From the NCBI RefSeq assembly GCF_036226685.1, contig NZ_CP109009.1, forward strand, positions 2,914,001-2,978,000: a stretch of DNA of 64,000 nucleotides. The letters are read 5' to 3'. Every line of letters begins with the position of its first letter. The stretch's first letter is position 1. Source of the stretch: Streptomyces sp. NBC_00690. GTDB lineage: Bacteria; Actinomycetota; Actinomycetes; Streptomycetales; Streptomycetaceae. Below the pieces are notes generated by a model. It was not told the DNA's origin, ran no database searches, and saw only the letters and a list, made by a program, of their open reading frames with translations. The translations under genes and the position numbers were made by a program. Shown piece after piece: positions 42,035 to 50,304 of the stretch.

Positions 42035-42571
42035 TCACTCACGGGTCGGTTCGGCGGTGACGGTGACCGTCTCCGTGACCGTGACGGTCGCCCGGGGTCC
42101 CCCGTTTGAACGGTCCGGCGGCTCGACGGGACGGGTCGTCCGCGTGGGCTGGGACTCGCAGTCCCCGAGGAACGTCGCCGTGAAGACGACCTTCCCGCTG
42201 ATCCGCGTCGTGAGATCGCCCCGGATACAGGTGCCCGAACGCTCCTCCGTCACCCGCCCCTTGAGGGTGATCCGCTGGTCGGAGTCGGTTTCCCCCTCGC
42301 AGTCGACGGAGGCGAACCCCGACCCCGTCGGTGCGGCAGACCGGCCCTTCTCGCCCAGTTCCGCCGTACAACTGAACCACCCGACCTGGAAGCCGAGTCG
42401 TTCCAGGGCGTTCGTGGCCGTACGGTCCGTGGTGATCGCGACGGCGGAGGAGTTGAGCCCGTTGGACACGGGCTCGCACCCGGTCAAAGCGGTCGTGGCG
42501 GCGACGACCGCTCCCGTGAGGGCGCACGACACCAGAACGCGCCGGCTCCGCCTATGCGGTGAGACTTCCAT
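42035..42571 (-). CDS. Predicted small lipoprotein
   Basis: 178 residues. The basic N-terminus, hydrophobic stretch and lipobox LTGC (Cys32) mark a lipoprotein. The mature part contains ATNALERLGFQVGWFSCTAELGEKGRS, which resembles DUF4333-like actinobacterial domains with paired Cys (Cys in WFSC, VDCEG, GTCIRG, LGDC). The tail is Thr/Val-rich (TVTVTETVTVTAEP). Function unknown. Start ATG 42571; the frame is open to 42676 and no strong SD is seen. Confidence 0.75.
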   Translation of the reverse strand: MEVSPHRRSRRVLVSCALTGAVVAATTALTGCEPVSNGLNSSAVAITTDRTATNALERLGFQVGWFSCTAELGEKGRSAAPTGSGFASVDCEGETDSDQRITLKGRVTEERSGTCIRGDLTTRISGKVVFTATFLGDCESQPTRTTRPVEPPDRSNGGPRATVTVTETVTVTAEPTRE

Positions 42572-42718
42572 GGAGGGCAGGGTGACACCGGGGAGCGGGT
42601 GGGAAAAGACTGGTTGCGGCCACAACCCCCCGGATGGACGCCAAGATGACCGATCGTCGGCCTTTTCGCCTCCCACAACTGGCGTAGGCGAACTGCGCCA
42701 TCGAACCGACCGCGAGCG

Positions 42719-43462
42719 TCAGGACCAACGCCCCGTGCGGCCCAGGAGCAGCGCCGCCGCCGCCGTACCCGCCGTCGAGGTCCGCAGCACACTGCGTCCC
42801 AATCGATAGGGGGACGCACCGGCATCGGCGAAGGCGGCCAACTCCTGCGGGGCGACTCCGCCTTCGGGGCCGACGACCAGCACGATCGACCCTTCGGCCG
42901 GCAACGCGACCGTGGCGAGCGGCTGTGCGCCCTCCTCGTGCAGCACCGCGGCGAAGTCGGCATCAGCGAGGAGAGAGGCGACCTGTTTGGTGGTGGCGGC
43001 TTCCGCCACCTCCGGGAACCGCAGCCGACGCGACTGCTTCCCGGCTTCCCTGGCCGTCGCCCGCCATTTGGCGAGGGACTTGGCGCCGCGCTCGCCCTTC
43101 CATTGGGTGATGCAACGCGCCGCGGCCCACGGAACGATGGCGTCCACACCGGTCTCGGTCATCGTCTCCACGGCCAACTCGCCACGGTCCCCCTTGGGCA
43201 GCGCCTGCACCACGGTGATGCGCGTCCGCGGTTCGGGTTCCTCGGGCAGACTCAGCACCTCCACGGTCAGCCGGTCCTTGCCCTCAGTCCCGACGACGAG
43301 CCCGGCGGCGCCCCGGCCCAGACCGTCGGTGAGCACGATGTCCTCCCCCGGCTGCAACCGTCGCACGGACACCGCGTGACGGCCCTCCGGACCGTCGAGG
43401 ACGAGCCGGGCACCGGGCACGAGATCCGCCAGGGAGTCCGTCAGGAACACGGGCGCGGTCAA
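42719..43462 (-). CDS. rsmE: 16S rRNA m3U1498 methyltransferase
   Basis: 247 residues, SPOUT family. The N-terminal PUA-like part and the C-terminal knot motifs IVLVVGPEGGVAPQEL and RLGRSVLRTSTAG are present. It methylates U1498 of 16S rRNA. The start is TTG at 43462: GAGGAG lies 5 nt upstream and the codon overlaps the preceding gene's stop as TTGA. A GTG at 43450 is the alternative. Confidence 0.94.
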   Translation of the reverse strand: MTAPVFLTDSLADLVPGARLVLDGPEGRHAVSVRRLQPGEDIVLTDGLGRGAAGLVVGTEGKDRLTVEVLSLPEEPEPRTRITVVQALPKGDRGELAVETMTETGVDAIVPWAAARCITQWKGERGAKSLAKWRATAREAGKQSRRLRFPEVAEAATTKQVASLLADADFAAVLHEEGAQPLATVALPAEGSIVLVVGPEGGVAPQELAAFADAGASPYRLGRSVLRTSTAGTAAAALLLGRTGRWS

Positions 43463-44532
43463 CGGGACTCCTCGGGGTCATGGGCGATGTGGGCCGATTC
43501 CAGTTCGGCGGCGAGGACTTCGACGAGTTGCCCGGCGGGCATCTCGCGCGCCAGCCGATGTCCCTGACCGGCCCAGAGCGCCATGCCCTGGGCGTCCCCC
43601 GCCTTGGCAGCCGCCTTGCGCAGGTCCCTCGTCAGATAGTGCACCTGTGGATAGGCGGCGGGGGCGTACGGTCCGTGCTCACGCATGAAGCGGTTGACGA
43701 GACCGCGTGCGACCCGCCCGGTGAAGGCCCGGGTCAGGTCCGTGCGGGCGAAGAGGGGATTGGTCATCGCCTGCTTGTGCAGGGGGTGCGCACCGGATTC
43801 GGGGCAGACGAGGAACGCCGTCCCCAACTGGGCGGCGTTCGCCCCGGCGGCGATCGCCGCGCCGATCTGGCTGCCCCGCATCAATCCGCCGGTGGCGATC
43901 ACCGGGAGGTCGACGCACTCACGGATCAGGGCGATGAGCGTGAGCAGCCCGATGCCCCCGTGCGAGGCGGCGGGATCGTCGCGGTAGGTGCCCTGGTGGC
44001 CACCCGCCTCGATTCCCTGGACGCAGAGCAGATCGGCACCGGCGCGCTCGGCGATACGCGCCTCCTCCGGTGTGGTGACGGTGACGACGGTGACCGTTCC
44101 GGCCTTGGCGAACGACTCCAGGACCTCGGCGCTCGGACAGCCGAAGGTGAAGGACACCACCGGTACGGGGTCGTCACGGAGAATGGCGAGTTTGGCCTCG
44201 TAGCCGTCGTCACGACTCGAATCGGGGTCACCGAGCGGAGTCTCGTACCAACTCACCTCACCGGCGAGTTGCTGCCGGTAGACCTCGATGGCCGCCGAGT
44301 CCACCGTCTTGGGCTGCGGCATGAAGAGATTGACGCCGAAGGGCCGCGAGGTGAGCCCGCGGATCTGTTTGACCTCTTGGTACATGCCGTCCGCGGTCTT
44401 GTACCCGGCAGCCAGGAACCCGAGGCCGCCGGCCTCGGACACAGCAGCGGCCAACTGCGGGCAGGATGCACCGCCCGCCATCGGTGCCTGCACGATCGGA
44501 TACCGGCAGAGATCGGTCAGTACGGAGGACAT
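43459..44532 (-). CDS. Nitronate monooxygenase (NPD family)
   Basis: 357 residues, FMN-dependent TIM barrel. Seen: the N-terminal PIVQAPMAGGASCPQLAAAVSEAGGLGFLAAGY, VVSFTFGCP, and the FMN phosphate region GIEAGGHQGT with VIATGGLMRGSQIGAA. The family oxidises alkyl nitronates such as propionate-3-nitronate. The sequence before ATG 44532 lacks an SD. It overlaps rsmE by 4 nt. Confidence 0.93.
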   Translation of the reverse strand: MSSVLTDLCRYPIVQAPMAGGASCPQLAAAVSEAGGLGFLAAGYKTADGMYQEVKQIRGLTSRPFGVNLFMPQPKTVDSAAIEVYRQQLAGEVSWYETPLGDPDSSRDDGYEAKLAILRDDPVPVVSFTFGCPSAEVLESFAKAGTVTVVTVTTPEEARIAERAGADLLCVQGIEAGGHQGTYRDDPAASHGGIGLLTLIALIRECVDLPVIATGGLMRGSQIGAAIAAGANAAQLGTAFLVCPESGAHPLHKQAMTNPLFARTDLTRAFTGRVARGLVNRFMREHGPYAPAAYPQVHYLTRDLRKAAAKAGDAQGMALWAGQGHRLAREMPAGQLVEVLAAELESAHIAHDPEESR

Positions 44533-44840
44533 GTGTGCATCGTGTCATGCCGCTGACGGCCGGCCGAATCGAGCCCGACAGCTCCCCGGAAGGCCCCTTG
44601 ACGTGCTACGCACCCTCCCTGACCAGATGGTCGGGCAGCTGCGACGAGGGTCGGATCACCTGGTCGGGAAGGTGCCGCGAAAGGGGTCGGGGAGGTGCTC
44701 GCAGGGAGGTCGGCGGGTGCTCGCAGGGGCCCGTGGAAGAGGGGCTCTGGATCGCGCCGGAAGGCCGACCCTGCTCTGGTCCGGGACCAATGCGCACACC
44801 CCGCGGCGCCGGCCGAAGCTCGGCACCGCGGGGGCATCGC
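44533..44840. other. 308-bp gap between nitronate monooxygenase and dnaJ
   Basis: Holds the promoter side of the monooxygenase gene and the dnaJ terminator. No gene is supported. Confidence 0.5.
44799..44833 (-). terminator. dnaJ terminator hairpin
   Basis: CCCCGCGG-C-GCC pairs with GGC-A-CCGCGGGG (8+3 bp with one mismatch) around an 11-nt loop, 7 nt beyond the dnaJ stop. Confidence 0.75.
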
Positions 44841-45977
44841 CTAACGCCCGTTGAACGCGTCCTTCAGTCGGGAGAAGAGTCCTTGTTGTCCCGGTTGAAA
44901 CTGACCGAGCGGGCGCTCCTCACCTCTAAGTTTCGCCAACTCCCGAAGGAGCCTCTCCTGTTCCGCGTCCAACTTGCTCGGCGTCATCACCTCGACGTGC
45001 ACGATCAGATCGCCCCGACCGCCACCCCTCAAGTGGGTGACGCCCCGGCCGTGCAGCGGGATGGACTGCCCCGACTGGGTCCCCGGCCGGATGTCGATCT
45101 CTTCCATCCCGTCGAGCGTCTCCAACGGCACCTTCGTACCGAGCGAGCCCGCCGTCATGGGAATCGTCACCGTGCAGTGCAGATCGTCGCCCCGTCGCTG
45201 GAACACCGCATGGGGCACTTCATGGATCTCGACATACAGATCGCCGGCGGGGCCACCGCCCGGGCCTACCTCGCCCTCCCCGGCCAACTGGATGCGGGTG
45301 CCGTTGTCGACGCCGGCCGGGATCTTCACGGTCAGCGTGCGACGGGAACGGACCCGACCGTCGCCCGCACACTCCGGGCACGGGGTGGGGACGACCGTGC
45401 CGAAGCCCTGGCACTGCGGGCAGGGGCGCGAGGTCATGACCTGGCCCAGGAAGGAGCGGGTGACCTGGGAGACCTCACCGCGCCCACGACACATGTCACA
45501 GGTCTGGGCCGAGGTCCCGGGGGCCGCACCCTCGCCCGAACACGTCGTACAGACGACGGCCGTGTCGACCTGGATGTCCTTGGTCGTACCGAAGGCGGCC
45601 TCGTTGAGGTCGATCTCCAGCCGGATCATCGCGTCCTGGCCGCGCCGGGTGCGCGAGCGGGGGCCGCGTTGGGACGCCGTACCGAAGAAGGCGTCCATGA
45701 TGTCCGAGAAGTTTCCGAAGCCGCCGGCACCGAAGCCGGCCGCACCCGCGGCGCCCGCCTGGGACAGGGGGTCACCGCCGAGGTCGTAGACCTGCTTCTT
45801 CTGCGGGTCCGACAACACCTCGTAGGCGGCGTTGATCTCCTTGAACCGCTCCTGGGTCTTGGGGTCGGGGTTCACGTCCGGATGGAGCTCACGCGCCAGC
45901 CGGCGGAACGCCTTCTTGATCTCGTCCTGCGATGCGTCGCGGCGCACGCCGAGTACGGCGTAGTAGTCCGTGGCCAC
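44841..45977 (-). CDS. dnaJ: Molecular chaperone DnaJ (type I)
   Basis: 378 residues. J domain with HPD ([10 protein letters not shown]), a Gly/Phe region ([13 protein letters not shown]), four CxxCxGxG zinc repeats ([32 protein letters not shown]) and the C-terminal client-binding domain. Co-chaperone of DnaK. It begins right after the hrcA stop, so it is the second gene of a heat-shock unit. Streptomyces usually has another dnaJ in the dnaK operon, so this is probably the copy called dnaJ2. Confidence 0.96.
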   Translation of the reverse strand: MATDYYAVLGVRRDASQDEIKKAFRRLARELHPDVNPDPKTQERFKEINAAYEVLSDPQKKQVYDLGGDPLSQAGAAGAAGFGAGGFGNFSDIMDAFFGTASQRGPRSRTRRGQDAMIRLEIDLNEAAFGTTKDIQVDTAVVCTTCSGEGAAPGTSAQTCDMCRGRGEVSQVTRSFLGQVMTSRPCPQCQGFGTVVPTPCPECAGDGRVRSRRTLTVKIPAGVDNGTRIQLAGEGEVGPGGGPAGDLYVEIHEVPHAVFQRRGDDLHCTVTIPMTAGSLGTKVPLETLDGMEEIDIRPGTQSGQSIPLHGRGVTHLRGGGRGDLIVHVEVMTPSKLDAEQERLLRELAKLRGEERPLGQFQPGQQGLFSRLKDAFNGR

Positions 45978-47003
45978 CTACGACTCCGCCAGGATCTGTC
46001 CGACGTAACGTGCCACTGCGCGTACCGCTCCCATCGTTCCGGGGTAGTCCATGCGGGTCGGTCCGACCACGCCGAGTTTGGCGACTGCCTCGTCGCCCGA
46101 ACCGTAGCCGACGGCGACCACGGAGGTTGAGTTGAGTCCTTCATGGGCGTTCTCATGGCCGATGCGCACCGTCATGCCCATGCCGCCGGACTCCTTGGCC
46201 TCACCGAGGAGTTTGAGGAGCACCACATGCTCCTCAAGGGCCTCCAGGACGGGCCTGATCGTCAGCGGGAAGTCATGGCCGAAGCGCGTGAGGTTCGCGG
46301 TGCCGCCGATGACCAACCGCTCCTCGGTCTCCTCGACCAGTGTCTCCAACAGGGTCGAGAGCACGGTGGAGACCGCACCCCGGTCCTCCGGGTCGAAGGA
46401 GTCGGGGAGGTCCTGGACCAACTGCGGCACATCCGCGAAGCGACGGCCGACGACCCTGCTGTTGAGCCGGGCCCGCAGATCGGCGAGCGGGGTGTCACCG
46501 AAGGGAGCCGGACAGTCGACCATGCGCTGCTCGACCCTGCCCGTGTCCGTGATCAACACGAGCATGACCCGTGCGGGTGCGAGCGCCAGCAGCTCCACGT
46601 GGCGCACCGTGGAGCGGGTGAGCGAGGGGTACTGCACGACCGCGACCTGACGGGTCAGCTGCGCCAGCAGCCTCACCGTACGGCCGACGACGTCGTCGAG
46701 GTCCACAGCGCCGTCCAGGAAGCTCTGGATGGCACGGCGCTCGGCTGACGACAGCGGTTTCACCCCGGCGAGCTTGTCGACGAAGAGGCGGTACCCCTTG
46801 TCGGTGGGGATGCGCCCGGCACTGGTGTGCGGCTGGGCGATGTATCCCTCGTCTTCCAGGACCGCCATGTCATTGCGGACGGTGGCCGGTGAAACACCGA
46901 GCCTGTGGCGCTCGGTGAGCGCCTTGGAGCCGACGGGCTCCTCGGTACCGACATAGTCCTGGACGATGGCGCGCAGCACTTCGAGTCTGCGTTCACTGAG
47001 CAT
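45978..47003 (-). CDS. hrcA: Heat-inducible repressor HrcA
   Basis: 341 residues. The N-terminal winged helix ([42 protein letters not shown]) precedes the GAF-like core and C-terminal dimerisation part. HrcA represses heat-shock genes by binding CIRCE; one lies 49 bp upstream of its own start, implying autoregulation and control of dnaJ. ATG at 47003 has GGAGG about 8-9 nt upstream; the frame is open to 47057. Confidence 0.96.
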   Translation of the reverse strand: MLSERRLEVLRAIVQDYVGTEEPVGSKALTERHRLGVSPATVRNDMAVLEDEGYIAQPHTSAGRIPTDKGYRLFVDKLAGVKPLSSAERRAIQSFLDGAVDLDDVVGRTVRLLAQLTRQVAVVQYPSLTRSTVRHVELLALAPARVMLVLITDTGRVEQRMVDCPAPFGDTPLADLRARLNSRVVGRRFADVPQLVQDLPDSFDPEDRGAVSTVLSTLLETLVEETEERLVIGGTANLTRFGHDFPLTIRPVLEALEEHVVLLKLLGEAKESGGMGMTVRIGHENAHEGLNSTSVVAVGYGSGDEAVAKLGVVGPTRMDYPGTMGAVRAVARYVGQILAES

Positions 47004-47051
47004 CGCGCACACCTCCAGCTGTGGTCCCACGGTGGTTCTTCGGTCACTGTC

Positions 47052-47076
47052 TGGCACTCACCAGGTCCGAGTGCCA
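47052..47076. promoter_or_regulatory. CIRCE operator
   Basis: TGGCACTC-N9-GAGTGCCA has perfect 8-bp arms and the exact 9-bp spacing of CIRCE (TTAGCACTC-N9-GAGTGCTAA). It lies between the divergent hrcA and MBL genes, nearer hrcA. Confidence 0.92.
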
Positions 47077-47167
47077 AGAATCCCCCGTGCCAGTGTACGG
47101 CCGTGGGGTACGCCCGTAGCAAGGGCGACCGACCACGCTACCGCGCGCCTTCGCTGGTCGCTGCCAG

Positions 47168-47173
47168 TAGCGT
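47168..47173 (+). promoter_or_regulatory. Leaderless -10 element of the MBL gene (TAGCGT)
   Basis: TAGCGT ends 6 nt before the ATG at 47180. No ribosome binding site is seen. Confidence 0.55.
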
Positions 47174-47179
47174 CCCGGT

Positions 47180-47905
47180 ATGAACGTCTGTTGGGAAGAC
47201 TTCGGCTGGGAGCGGTTGGCCGACGGGGTGGGGCGACGACGGTTGCCGGGTTGGGACGCGACCTGCGGGCTGGTCGTCGGGAACGAAGGTGTGCTGCTGT
47301 ACGACAGCGGTTCGACCCTGCGGGAGGGTGCCGAGCTGAGGGCCCAGGCACAGGCGCTGCTGAGCGGTCGCGAGGTGACGCACATCGCACTGAGCCACCC
47401 GCACTTCGACCATGTACTGGGGGCCGCCGCCTTTCCCGGGGCCGAGGTGTACGGCACGCGGGGCCTCGATGCCCTCCTGCGCCGGGAGGCGGACGCGCTG
47501 CGGGCAGATGCCGTACGGCACGGCGTGGAGCCGCTGGAGGCGGCTGAGGCGGTCGAGGCGCTGGTGAGCCCGGGGCATGCGGTCACCGGACGGCAGACGC
47601 TCGATCTGGGCGGAGGGCGCCGGGTGGTGCTCGTCGACGCGGGCCCCGGGCACACCGGTCACGATCTGGCGGTACTGGTGCCGGGGAGCCCCGCCGTGGT
47701 GTTCTGCGGCGATCTGGTGGAGGAGTCCGGGGAGCCGCAGGCGGGGCCGGACGCCGTCGGAGCCCCGTGGCCGGCCGCCCTGGACCGGCTGCTGGCGCTC
47801 GGCGGCGAGGACGCACGGTACGTGCCGGGGCACGGCGCGGTCGTGGACGCCGCGTTCGTACGTGCCCAGCGCGATGCGCTGGCGGAGCGGTTCGGGGTGT
47901 CGTAG
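47180..47905 (+). CDS. MBL-fold metallohydrolase
   Basis: 241 residues. The metallo-beta-lactamase motif SHPHFDHVLGA gives the HxHxDH metal site. Further ligands are in DAGPGHTGHDLAV and the late YVPGHGAVVD. The substrate is not known; thioesters, nucleic acid or a lactone are all possible for the fold. It is divergent from hrcA across the CIRCE region and separated from the DUF3097 gene by 10 bp. Confidence 0.9.
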   Translation: MNVCWEDFGWERLADGVGRRRLPGWDATCGLVVGNEGVLLYDSGSTLREGAELRAQAQALLSGREVTHIALSHPHFDHVLGAAAFPGAEVYGTRGLDALLRREADALRADAVRHGVEPLEAAEAVEALVSPGHAVTGRQTLDLGGGRRVVLVDAGPGHTGHDLAVLVPGSPAVVFCGDLVEESGEPQAGPDAVGAPWPAALDRLLALGGEDARYVPGHGAVVDAAFVRAQRDALAERFGVS

Positions 47906-47908
47906 CGT
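47903..47908 (+). promoter_or_regulatory. Leaderless -10 element of the DUF3097 gene, made from the upstream stop codon
   Basis: TAGCGT ends 7 nt before the ATG at 47916. Its first three bases are the TAG stop codon of the MBL gene. Confidence 0.5.
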
Positions 47909-47915
47909 CGGCCGA

Positions 47916-48740
47916 ATGCGCAGCTACAGCCCTGATCTGACGCCCCCTTGGAAGAAGTCGGCTCCCGCCAGGGAGGTCGCGGCCGATCCGTCGGACCCCG
48001 ATCTGGTGGTGGAGGAGGCCGGCACCGGCTTCTGCGGTGCGGTGGTGGGCTGTGAGGCCGGCACGGTGACGCTGGAGGACCGCTTCGGCAAGCGCCGGGT
48101 CTTTCCGCTGGCGCCACGGGGGTTTCTGCTGGACGGCGAGGTCGTGACCCTAGTCCGCCCCGGCCCCGGAAGGTCGTCCAAGCCGGTGGTGACCGCTTCC
48201 GGTTCCCTGGCGGTTCCCGGAGCGCGGGCGCGGGTGGCCCGGGCCGGCCGGATCTATGTGGAGGGCCGCCACGACGCCGAGCTCGTCGAACGCGTGTGGG
48301 GCGACGATCTGCGGATCGAGGGCGTGGTGGTGGAGTACCTGGAGGGCATCGACGACCTTCCGGCGGTGGTCGCCGAGTTCGCTCCGGGACCGGACGCACG
48401 GCTCGGGGTGCTGGTGGACCATCTGGTGCCGGGGTCCAAGGAGTCCAGGATCGCCGCTTCGGTGACGGATGCGCACGTACTGGTCGCCGGCCATCCCTAC
48501 ATCGACGTGTGGGAGGCGGTGAAGCCGTCGGTCCTCGGACTGGCGGCGTGGCCGGTGATCCCACGGGGGCAGGACTGGAAGACGGGCGTGTGCAGGGCCC
48601 TGGGCTGGCCGGAGAACACGGGCGCCGCGTGGCAGCACATCCTGTCGAAGGTGCACTCGTACCGGGACCTGCAACCGGAGTTGCTGGGGAGGGTCGAGGA
48701 GTTGATCGACTTCGTGACCGCACCCGCGGGGGACGGGTGA
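47916..48740 (+). CDS. DUF3097 protein with possible Toprim domain
   Basis: 274 residues. The N-terminal 90 residues look like a small beta barrel (GFCGAVVGCEAGTVTLEDRFGKRRVFPL). From about residue 110, IYVEGRHDAELVERVWG resembles Toprim motif 1 (hydrophobic-x-VEGxxD), and later LGVLVDHLVPGSKESRIAA and HVLVAGHPYIDVWEAVKP sit where RNase M5-type Toprim domains carry the acidic DxD and HPF-like stretches. I know DUF3097 as an actinobacterial family without assigned function; the Toprim reading is my inference. It probably shares transcription with the MBL gene and also has its own start-site -10. Confidence 0.8.
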   Translation: MRSYSPDLTPPWKKSAPAREVAADPSDPDLVVEEAGTGFCGAVVGCEAGTVTLEDRFGKRRVFPLAPRGFLLDGEVVTLVRPGPGRSSKPVVTASGSLAVPGARARVARAGRIYVEGRHDAELVERVWGDDLRIEGVVVEYLEGIDDLPAVVAEFAPGPDARLGVLVDHLVPGSKESRIAASVTDAHVLVAGHPYIDVWEAVKPSVLGLAAWPVIPRGQDWKTGVCRALGWPENTGAAWQHILSKVHSYRDLQPELLGRVEELIDFVTAPAGDG

Positions 48741-48924
48741 CGCCCGCACGTCCCCATTGACCTGACGGCCGGTGGGCTGGTGGAGCGAGCAGTGGGCCCG
48801 GTGGACGCCGGTCGCGGCCGGTTGGTCGGTTGGTCGGTTTCAGCCGGTCAACTTCGGTCCCGGGCGGTGGCTCCTGGTCGCTCCCCCGCCGCGGCTCTGG
48901 GCGCGCGGGCTCCGGATCGGGTTG

Positions 48925-50157
48925 TCAGTCGACCAGATCCCGTACGACACCGTCCGCGAGCAGACGCCCCCGCAGCGTCAGAACCGCGCGCCCCTCACCG
49001 TACGGAGCTTCGTCCAGCAGTCCCTGCGCAAGGGCTCCCCGAGCGGCCTCCAGCCCCGCCTCACGCAGCAGTGACAGGGGCACCCCCTCCCGGAGCCTCA
49101 GCTCCAGCAGGATCCTCTCCACTCGCCGGTCCTCGGCCGACAGCAGCTCACGGCCGGCTCCCGGTGAGCGGCCCTGGGCGAGTGCCGCCGCATAGGCGCC
49201 GGGATGCTTCACGTTCCACCAGCGGACCCCGCCGACATGGCTGTGCGCCCCGGGACCGGCCCCCCACCAGTCGGCGCCCCGCCAGTAGAGCTCGTTGTGA
49301 ACGCATCGGCCCGCTTCGGTCGTAGCCCAGTTGGACACCTCGTACCACGAGTAGCCCGCCTCCGAGAGGACCGAGTCCGCGATCAGATAGCGGTCGGCGT
49401 GGACGTCGTCGTCGGTCATGGGCACCTCGCCGCGGCGAATGCGCCGGGCCAGTTGGGTCCCTTCCTCGACGATGAGCGCGTACGCGGAGATGTGGTCGGG
49501 CCCGGCTCCGACCGCAGCGGCGAGCGAGGCGCGCCAGTCGTCGTCGCTCTCCCCCGGAGTGCCGTAGATCAGATCGAGGTTCACATGCTCGAACCCCGCC
49601 GCCCGAGCCTCGGCGACGCACGCTTCGGGCCGCCCGGGGGTGTGGGTGCGGTCCAGGACCTTCAGGACGTGCTGGCGGGCGCTCTGCATGCCGAAGGAGA
49701 TGCGGTTGAAGCCTCCTGCCCGTAGCTCCGCGAGGTACTCGGGCCCCACGGACTCCGGATTCGCCTCCGTGGTGATCTCCGCGCCCTCCGCGAAGCCGAA
49801 CTCCTCCCGTACGGCGCTCAACATGGCCACCAGGTCGGACGCGGCCAGCAGGGTCGGCGTACCGCCTCCCACGAACAGGGTGCGCACGGGGCGGGGGTCG
49901 TCTCCGAGGACCTTGCGGGCGAGGCGAACCTCGTCCGTGAGGGTGGCCGCGTAGTTGTCACGGGAGGCCAGCACGCCGCCCGAGCCGCGCAGCTCGGTCG
50001 CCGTGTAGGTGTTGAAGTCGCAGTAGCCGCAGCGTGTGGCGCAGTACGGCACGTGCAGGTAGAAGGCGAGCGGCCGGTCGGCTGCCCCTTCAAGGGCGGA
50101 CGCCGGAAGCGCCCCGTCCTCGGGCATGGGTTCGCCGTCAGGCAGTACGGAAGGCAT
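48925..50157 (-). CDS. hemW: HemW-type radical SAM protein (formerly oxygen-independent coproporphyrinogen oxidase-like)
   Basis: 410 residues. The radical SAM cluster motif CATRCGYC (CxxxCxxC) is followed by FNTYTATEL, then VRTLFVGGGTPTLL and the HemN_C domain. HemW-type proteins bind haem and are thought to deliver it; they lack the extra features of HemN. ATG at 50157 follows GACAAT by 7 nt with no SD, so it is probably leaderless. Confidence 0.9.
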   Translation of the reverse strand: MPSVLPDGEPMPEDGALPASALEGAADRPLAFYLHVPYCATRCGYCDFNTYTATELRGSGGVLASRDNYAATLTDEVRLARKVLGDDPRPVRTLFVGGGTPTLLAASDLVAMLSAVREEFGFAEGAEITTEANPESVGPEYLAELRAGGFNRISFGMQSARQHVLKVLDRTHTPGRPEACVAEARAAGFEHVNLDLIYGTPGESDDDWRASLAAAVGAGPDHISAYALIVEEGTQLARRIRRGEVPMTDDDVHADRYLIADSVLSEAGYSWYEVSNWATTEAGRCVHNELYWRGADWWGAGPGAHSHVGGVRWWNVKHPGAYAAALAQGRSPGAGRELLSAEDRRVERILLELRLREGVPLSLLREAGLEAARGALAQGLLDEAPYGEGRAVLTLRGRLLADGVVRDLVD

Positions 50158-50164
50158 ACGCCCC

Positions 50165-50170
50165 ATTGTC
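50165..50170 (-). promoter_or_regulatory. Leaderless -10 element of hemW (GACAAT)
   Basis: GACAATGG with the hexamer ending 7 nt before the hemW ATG; no SD. Confidence 0.6.
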
Positions 50171-50304
50171 CGTCACCGACGGGAGTGGAATCCGTCGGCG
50201 GTGAGCAGCCAGGGCATCGGGACGCCGGGGTACGGGCCGCTCCCCCGGCGGACGGGCTGGTGCGGGACGGGGTGCACCCGGCCCGCACCGGTGATGTCCT
50301 GCTC

